A stretch of 64,000 bases of DNA, from the NCBI GenBank assembly GCA_036874045.1, contig CM072335.1, forward strand, positions 7,894,001 through 7,958,000, in the 5' to 3' direction. Every line of letters begins with the position of its first letter. Position 1 is the first letter of the stretch. This DNA comes from Cymodocea nodosa. Its lineage: Eukaryota > Streptophyta > Magnoliopsida > Alismatales > Cymodoceaceae. The notes below the pieces were generated by a model. That model had not been told where the DNA came from and ran no database searches. It was given only the letters and a program-made list of their open reading frames with translations. A program made the position numbers and the translations under genes. Positions 61,901 through 64,000 of this stretch are shown piece by piece.

Positions 61901-63673
61901 TCTCAGCAGTATGCTCTAGAGAAATAGATATGTTTTGCAGAATCCATTCATGAACTTGGGAAGCTGAAACAGGAGCAGCAGGCATATCTGGATCTGAATT
62001 TGCAAAGAAGGGTGCTGCCTGGCTTAATTGAATTCCTCCTTCACACCCCTTTTCACCAAATTGAATGAGAAGTCCAAGGTGTTCAAATCTTTCTAGTGAC
62101 AAAACCTACAAAAAAATTATTCTTGAGAATCAAACACAAGTTAAAGCATTCATATGTTAAAAATCTAAAATAAAAATTGGAAAGAGAGAGAACATTCATG
62201 GAAGACAAACATCTGAATTGTCCATGGTGGAAATATCAGTTTTAATATTATAAATTTATAATAATTCACAAAGTGGAATAATATAGTTTTTGTTGGACTT
62301 ATTAATTAAGTGTTGTTAGGCTTAATTAGGCTCATGTAATCTTAAATCTTAATTATATTTTGCCCATGGTAAGTCCTTAAAACACTTAATTAATAAGTGC
62401 TAAATATTTAAAAGGAAATTCCAAAGTTAGAAGTCATGATGAGAAAATTGTGTTGTGCATGGACAATGGTACTCAATGTTAAAACCCACATCGTTGAGTA
62501 TGCACAATAGCCTTATTGCCTAAGAGCTCTAAAACAATTGTTCTCAAGAGTTTAAGGTGGGCATGGATAACCAAACTTGAGATTGAGCTTCAGGAAATGG
62601 TCCCTGATCTCCAATTAAATTTTTCATAAAATTACATTGATTAATTGTGATTAACTAAGATAAAACTTAACTAACCTGTAATTTACCTGGTCTTAGTCAA
62701 CAAGTATCCCCTTAATTCTCTCCAAATGGGGTTGTAAATGGAGTCAGCATTGGTATCAATGGACATTGAGGGTGCTTAGTGGTCATCAAGGGGTAGTGTT
62801 AGTGCCCTTTCACTACCGATCTCCTCTTCTTTTGTCCACCATCCCTTCTCCTATGGCATCTCTACACACATGTCTCTCACTTCCAGCAAGGATTCCCTAT
62901 GCTCCTCCAATTAACTGACAACTGAGGTGTGATAGATGTGCAGTACAAGTCTCAATACATGCTCAAACCATTTGGATGGCAAGTCACTGATTTCTCTAAG
63001 ACAAAGTCCATTTGATGCCCAAACTGTTTAGTTCTAAGCATTTTTTTCCCAACAGTTTTAATTTATAATTTAATGGAATAGTAATAGAAATTTTTATGAG
63101 ATTATTAAGCTATAAACTCAGACCCTCGAGTATCTGAAAGAAAAAGGTAAAACTTCTTGCTTCCCAAGTTAAACCTCCAAATAGTTTATAGAGATATAGC
63201 TTTCAAGGTAGTGCTTGGGTATCAAAGACTATGTGCACCATAATATTGTGTGCCTAGGCATGATCCAGGAATTCACATCTGCTTTAGTTTTTTTCTACTT
63301 CAATTTGAGAATATAATGTATGCTAAGCATAATCTCTACTCTGAAAACTTTATGCATAAAATGGTTTTATACATTAACAGTAAAACAAATGCAAATCAAT
63401 CATACAGTACCTACAACAGGAAACCCATACACTGCAATAATAAATGAAATGGCTTCTATAGTAGTTGTAGTTGCAACTTATTATCAGAAATGAAAACAAA
63501 AGATGAAAGTAAATATAAAGATAGTTACCAACCAGAGAATCATCACCCTCACCCTCCACAGATTCTGCCAAAAGGCTAAGCATGTTAGCCATATGCTTCT
63601 GTAAATATGACAATTGATGAGCTTCTTCATCAGCTTGTGATGGCATGGAACGACGACTATTGGTTCGTACAAG
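33631..63673 (-). CDS. TBCCD1: TBCC domain-containing protein 1 homologue (partial gene, 8 exons)
   Basis: Eight minus-strand exons (63673-63533, 62105-61692, 60731-60627, 44959-44819, 34583-34380, 34260-34168, 33937-33826, 33674-33631) join in frame to 417 codons and a TAA. All internal boundaries have GT/AG; introns are phase 0 except the last (phase 1). The joined protein follows plant TBCCD1: a QADEEAHQLSYL region, SLERFEHLG, an N-rich linker, then the C-CAP/TBCC beta-helix (LAPLRYATIYGCSDTTIVLG, VEHCERVHIIVAAKRICIAN, VGDNHKVQ) and a conserved tail ending in ASGNIRQLYC. Family members are related to tubulin cofactor C; animal and algal proteins act at the centrosome or basal body, and the plant role is poorly known. 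No lesion is seen, so the gene looks functional. The N-terminal part lies outside the window. Confidence 0.93.
33826..33937 (-). CDS. TBCCD1: TBCCD1 exon
   Basis: 112 bp: HLAVNEIQQAMKEAELEENK then KRELANAIHIHFKEWLY plus one base. Acceptor TTTCCAG/CAT, donor TATG/GTAATT (phase 1). Confidence 0.93.
34168..34260 (-). CDS. TBCCD1: TBCCD1 exon
   Basis: 93 bp, 31 codons: IPNWFGNEPSQPTKENPFPL then PENYMASLRKH. Acceptor GATTTGCAG/ATT, donor CAT/GTAAGT. Confidence 0.95.
34380..34583 (-). CDS. TBCCD1: TBCCD1 exon
   Basis: 204 bp, 68 codons: VAPYNTFYSRLIEHLNEVHL and LGVVDPHDSLSHPAGVSDVQ, highly conserved in the family. Acceptor TTCAACAG/GTG, donor TTG/GTATGT. Confidence 0.95.
35275..35414 (+). repeat. 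5' LTR of G
   Basis: It starts TGTTAAGAGTAAATA and ends TGCTCTCACA next to the primer-binding site. It contains TATTAGGGTTATATA, shared with 44539 and with remnants elsewhere in the window. Confidence 0.7.
35415..35426 (+). promoter_or_regulatory. Primer-binding site of G
   Basis: TGGTATCAGAGC, complementary to initiator-Met tRNA, directly after the LTR. Confidence 0.88.
35936..36790 (+). pseudogene. Copia gag of G, decayed
   Basis: MAAREPNTKN opens at 35936, followed by KLNGKNYLLCS, matching the LNG-NY-W motif of Copia gag. Many stops and frame changes follow. A CCHC-like knuckle CKHCGHMNHC lies at about 36643-36672, with a Gly-rich segment before it. Confidence 0.6.
36791..38500 (+). pseudogene. 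Copia protease/integrase remnants and Pro/Thr-rich linker of G
   Basis: A stretch near 37000-37100 reads like the pre-integrase region (CTIQTSSQIKLDNSL), and is partly duplicated at 37130-37400. Near 37736-37830 YYIIFIKDYFKVSWVYLLKD matches the integrase core segment of Copia elements. Bases 37840-38360 encode a Pro/Ser/Thr-rich chain, typical of the linker after integrase in some Copia lineages. The frame is heavily damaged. Confidence 0.55.
38506..39196 (-). repeat. 3' LTR of F
   Basis: 691 bp; minus strand TGCTAGGTTTGTG...CCCTAACA, next to the tract CAAGTGAGAGAT (39197-39208). It includes GAGTTAACTCAATGA-type words at 39040-39110. Confidence 0.85.
39289..40760 (-). pseudogene. Copia reverse transcriptase and RNase H of F
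   Basis: On the minus strand RT pieces include the segment NNFYGLKQTSRQWKKRF (about 40380), VFYVDDILIT (about 40230) and INKLKQQMSKEFNMKNLDVA. RNase H includes RSKHIRIGYHFIREMIEEGS with IENPVDMM (39289-39525). Several frameshifts and stops. Confidence 0.8.
41065..41850 (-). pseudogene. Copia integrase of F
   Basis: It is open for 110 codons at 41802-41470: GNKRVNFSKVVRTTKSRML, IDVWGLVLVKSLGGSQSYIT, FIDDCIRKVCVYFLKNKSEV and LKSDNRREYCN. This is the integrase core with the acidic motif region. The C-terminal piece NLSYLKVFGCVAYVHI is at 41247-41065. Confidence 0.85.
42300..43093 (-). pseudogene. Copia gag of F
   Basis: The start is at 43093 (MAKDGKLQIDRFDGNDFGF). It then has MDQTTWELLDCQTLGVIRLN, FNLVKEKTTIGLMKVLMDMN, ASNKVYLIKRSFNLKMSKGV and ILTQLNSMKINFNDEIRT. 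The zinc knuckle near 42360-42410 is CWNCGKRDYFKREC, with His replaced by Tyr. Confidence 0.85.
43153..43832 (-). repeat. 5' LTR of F
   Basis: 680 bp; minus strand starts TGTTGGGTTTGTGTGG. A primer-binding site remnant, about TAGTATCAAAGT on the minus strand, lies at 43138-43149 with several mismatches to the tRNA-iMet consensus. Confidence 0.82.
43891..44150. repeat. Purine-rich low-complexity tract
   Basis: AGGAAAAGAAAAGAAAAG followed by a GAGAGA run (43927-43955) and A/G-rich sequence to about 44150. It lies inside G after the F insertion. The minus-strand frame through it is a low-complexity artefact. Confidence 0.85.
44509..44664 (+). repeat. 3' LTR of G
   Basis: TGTAAAAATAAATGACG...TATTCTCATA, 156 bp, sharing TATTAGGGTTATATA and GTAGCCT with the 5' LTR. 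Preceded by a polypurine tract AAGAGAGAG. Confidence 0.7.
44819..44959 (-). CDS. TBCCD1: TBCCD1 exon, middle of beta-helix
   Basis: 141 bp, 47 codons: AVRVEHCERVHIIVAAKRIC, then IANCRECIFYLGVNQRPLIV and GDNHKVQ. Acceptor CTTTTGTAG/GCT, donor CAG/GTAGCT. It stands between introns of 15.7 kb and 10.2 kb, a small exon in more than 25 kb of transposon-filled intron. Confidence 0.93.
45560..45860. repeat. Tandem and dispersed repeat, also at 60360-60490
   Basis: Two related units (about 45560-45650 and 45770-45853) share GAAGAGAT and TTACTTA(C/G)AGATAAA. The part between (45640-45780) matches 60368-60490 in the same direction. The identity of the repeat is unknown. Confidence 0.5.
46105..47475 (+). 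pseudogene. RTE-type LINE: endonuclease and start of reverse transcriptase, truncated
   Basis: In broken plus-strand frames the order matches plant RTE elements. First comes a GIWNP-type endonuclease start, then LQETK before a TGA where Trp is usual. NGVKIIVDKILKDEVIEE follows, then a segment like TTGRFRRRYYTKILERF, then ITFKSSSNTSQINFLLARKI, KVKNQAYKKLYDNLNTKQRE and KCIKNEDDRVLVKENQI. A last segment near 47440 is like NYRGIKLM of the RT. The RT catalytic YxDD block is missing, so the copy is truncated at the 3' side. Many stops come from TGG to TGA or TAG. Confidence 0.8.
47490..47790 (+). repeat. Copia 3' UTR/LTR remnant related to G
   Basis: The stretch TTAATCTATTACC...TTGAGTTGTGATTAAG aligns with 44330-44480 of G, and the part after GGAATGTGGGAATAAATAA with the start of its 3' LTR. 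No coding part is attached. Confidence 0.6.
47800..50035. other. Intron sequence without recognised feature
   Basis: It is AT-rich, with short ORFs only. A CT/AC-rich stretch lies at 48050-48150. A 32-bp direct repeat (GCATTATTGATTTTTT and TTGAGTGACAAG, twice) lies at 49135-49200. Confidence 0.5.
51505..51832. repeat. Foldback element inside H1
   Basis: Two arms of about 150 bp (51505-51650 and 51680-51832) are reverse complements, for example ATCCATTTTCAAATATT facing AATATTTGAAAATGGAT, with a short spacer around 51665. It could form a long hairpin. Confidence 0.75.
51833..51975. mobile_element. Small GGCCCGACCC-type repeat fragment
   Basis: It contains GGCCCAACCTGAATCG, TTGAATCGAGTCAACC and GGCCCGACCCAATTAACA. 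Such tandem variants of a Trp/Pro-like word occur at the ends of some plant DNA transposons. The family is not determined. Confidence 0.35.
53000..54040. other. AT-rich region, probably 5' part of Harbinger element J
   Basis: No supported ORF. It lies between H1 and the transposase remnant J, and a lead-in coding part (Myb-like ORF) is not recognisable. Confidence 0.3.
54045..55400 (+). pseudogene. PIF/Harbinger transposase remnant J (DDE_Tnp_4)
   Basis: In broken frames: an acidic start (about 54090), a segment like KIYKMSQDIF (54290), VIDGTHQNN (about 54655; the DGTH of the first catalytic Asp), NFNYKHS and VIKHIFGVVKHRF (55060-55125) and IVIICFLLHNFIHKIDRKD (55170-55230). The order matches the transposase at 56830-58860. 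Harbinger transposases cut and paste their element at TTA/TAA sites together with a Myb-like partner. Confidence 0.7.
56113..56600 (+). pseudogene. Companion ORF of K with 11-residue coiled-coil repeats
   Basis: From 56113 the frame runs with one TAA through five units of 11 residues (QNEKIALTKCM, QQEKMTIV-R-I, EQEKMAFIEHI, EERKMAITQSI, EQEKMVVEERN), then stops. It lies upstream of the transposase, where Harbinger elements carry a Myb/SANT or coiled-coil partner ORF. A DNA-binding part was not recognised. Confidence 0.5.
56272..56436 (+). repeat. 33-bp tandem repeat, five units
   Basis: Units share GAAC/CAACAAGAGAAGATGGCT-like sequence, in frame with the ORF above. The TAA in unit 2 stands where other units have a full codon and fits a CAA to TAA change. 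Confidence 0.7.
56820..58860 (+). pseudogene. PIF/Harbinger transposase of K, interrupted by MITE H2
   Basis: An acidic start and ETKYIQRLLNPPLLYQAYNC (56970-57030), IYRMSQNIFLQICSLLRNTK (57045-57105), a first catalytic region VIDGTHIK (57445-57463), then the H2 insertion. It resumes with NFDMKFIYVLS and ADTRFFQDAT (58195-58275). Then come VIEHTFGVVKHYFVILRGYM (58545-58605) and IVLACFLIYNFIRKVNR (58630-58680), and a tail with KEIAYKFHKNIMNTMW. DDE_Tnp_4 family; many stops. Confidence 0.8.
57465..58113. mobile_element. Harbinger-derived MITE H2 (649 bp) inside transposase gene
   Basis: TAA target copies at 57462-57464 and 58114-58116. The left end GGGGGTGTTTGTGCACC and the right end, reversed GGAGGTGTTTGTACATT, form a terminal inverted repeat; subterminal TTTTCC/GGAAAATG words repeat. 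No ORF. Removing it reconnects the transposase from IDGTH to the following block. Confidence 0.85.
59020..59872. repeat. Direct duplication of Harbinger 3' end
   Basis: 59020-59370 and 59585-59872 share the same order of words (TTAATTGATAAATGATATAT, TTAATTGATTAATGTAA, ACTAATTACTTCAATTCATT, GTGCACAAACACTTGAATTT). One copy may be the end of a second, nested element. Confidence 0.6.
59945..60062 (+). repeat. Copia LTR fragment related to G
   Basis: CTTACATTAGTTAAGT, GTATATATAAAAGTCTTATC and CTTATGTTTTCACAAA align with 44555-44664, the 3' LTR of G. Confidence 0.65.
60063..60626. other. AT-rich intron sequence; repeat also at 45640-45780
   Basis: No gene. Bases 60368-60490 match 45640-45780 in direct orientation; the remainder is unrecognised. 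Confidence 0.5.
60627..60731 (-). CDS. TBCCD1: TBCCD1 exon, start of beta-helix
   Basis: 105 bp, 35 codons: VLNCHDSIIYILAPLRYATI then YGCSDTTIVLGAIGK. Acceptor TTTTTGTAG/GTT, donor AAG/GTATGT. The repeating hydrophobic pattern is that of C-CAP beta-helix rungs. Confidence 0.93.
60904..61566. mobile_element. MULE-like non-autonomous element
   Basis: Near-perfect 9-bp target copies ATGTATGAG (60895-60903) and ATGTATGAT (61567-61575). Long inverted ends share GTGTAATTT...CAAGAAAATTTTAC, then AAATTTACAAAACAAGTCAC against the reversed right end. The interior has two opposed arrays of short repeats and no gene. 663 bp, between two TBCCD1 exons. Confidence 0.65.
61262..61490. repeat. Opposed 22-bp tandem repeats in MULE-like element
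   Basis: About six units of CATATCACAAATGCTAATAT type run at 61367-61488. Related units in reverse orientation (ATTTGTGAT, ATTTATGATAT) run at 61262-61345. Confidence 0.6.
61692..62105 (-). CDS. TBCCD1: TBCCD1 exon, linker region
   Basis: 414 bp, 138 codons, from VLSLERFEHLGLLIQFGEKG to GGSVK. Acceptor TTTTGTAG/GTTTTG, donor AAG/GTGAGG. It contains the variable Ser/Asn-rich linker and APFFANSDPDMPAAPV. It lies between the MULE-like element and the solo LTR, which sit in the flanking introns. Confidence 0.93.
62291..63054. repeat. Solo LTR in TBCCD1 intron
   Basis: TGTTGGACTTATTAATTAAG to TTCCCAACA, 764 bp, flanked by exact GTTTT copies (62286-62290 and 63055-63059). An internal inverted pair ACTTATTAATTAAGTGTT and AACACTTAATTAATAAGT lies at 62297 and 62386. 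No internal domain or second LTR, so it fits LTR-LTR recombination. The family is not identified. Confidence 0.75.
63533..63673 (-). CDS. TBCCD1: TBCCD1 exon (first in window)
   Basis: 141 bp, 47 codons, including SQADEEAHQLSYLQKHMAN and SVEGEGDDSL. The acceptor is ACACAG/CTTGTACG and the donor CTG/GTTGGT, a weak donor. The frame joins the next exon with no extra base. Confidence 0.9.
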
Positions 63674-64000
63674 CTGTGTAATTGCATATCAAATTTCAGA
63701 TGCTGAAGAATAAAACTGAATTATGCAATTGCATAATAAGAGGATTATATGATGCTGCATGATTTTGAATATAAATGCACAACAAATTAGGCAGAAGAAT
63801 CTCAAAAAGATCTTTCTCACCACTACAAATTTAGTTTAATCGTTTATGTTGAATCAAGAAGCTTACCCACCAGTTCGATGGTTATGCTAATTTGAAAAGA
63901 GGGAGAGTTTAGGGCGCCCCTAAAAGGTACTTAAATTTTGTTAAATACCAAAATCTTTAAATCTACTATAACAAGAAGTTAGTTATTTTATTTACAACGA
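63674..64000. other. Upstream TBCCD1 intron, running off the window
   Basis: It begins with the AG acceptor at 63674-63675 (minus strand). No further exon could be recognised to the window edge. Confidence 0.5.

Noticed and set aside
1..64000. tRNA, rRNA or CRISPR features
   Set aside because: No cloverleaf, rRNA segment or regularly spaced repeat-spacer array was recognised. Repeats with CGGA-GTTA cores are palindromic LTR modules without unique equal-length spacers.

Overview
The window is nuclear DNA from a seed plant with an AT-rich, transposon-filled genome. It holds one recognisable host gene, a TBCC domain-containing protein 1 (TBCCD1) homologue, spread over more than 30 kb on the minus strand. 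The rest is nested LTR retrotransposons, PIF/Harbinger elements, a LINE fragment, a MULE-like element and solo or broken LTRs. The strongly low GC, introns of 10-16 kb filled with transposons and the C-to-T decay of the elements fit a gymnosperm-type genome. Very AT-rich Welwitschia is one candidate, but this is inference and other plants with large AT-rich genomes are not excluded.

Bases 1-33000 are a retrotransposon nest. Bases 1-5573 (minus strand) hold an Athila/Tat-like Ty3/gypsy derivative, copy A: ORF1, then gag, then an F-box/FBA-type ORF where pol should be. An inverted copy of the ORF1 start (5706-6470) faces it across a spacer of about 110 bp. A SIRE-type Copia element on the minus strand (D, 6471-12227) interrupts that arm. 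It is followed by the 3' part of another LTR element (B, 12228-23531). The 3' LTR of B holds a complete SIRE-type Copia element (E, 15043-22909, target duplication TAAGC). After B, a plus-strand gag/F-box copy (C, 23532-25772) continues into Athila-like 3' sequence and LTR copies (to about 31560).

Bases 33631-63673 carry the last eight coding exons of TBCCD1 on the minus strand, 417 codons plus stop. Every exon boundary has GT/AG signals and the reading frame joins across all of them. The N-terminal part lies beyond the right edge. The 10.2-kb intron holds a Copia element (G, 35275-44664) with a Tork-type Copia element nested in it (F, 38506-43832, target duplication TGGAG). The 15.7-kb intron holds an RTE-type LINE fragment, Copia scraps and several PIF/Harbinger elements, one of which has a 649-bp MITE inside its own transposase gene. 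The shorter introns hold a MULE-like element (60904-61566) and a solo LTR (62291-63054, target duplication GTTTT).

Three observations stand out. (1) A gag plus F-box unit without pol occurs in two diverged copies. (2) Short palindromic modules around GGATAGTTA/TAACTATCC and GTTGAGTTA/TAACTCAAC recur in arrays in the LTRs of apparently unrelated families. (3) In-frame stops are mostly TAG at former Gln (CAG) or Trp (TGG) codons, as expected if CHG cytosine methylation and deamination drive decay. Coordinates, alignments and counts were made by eye.
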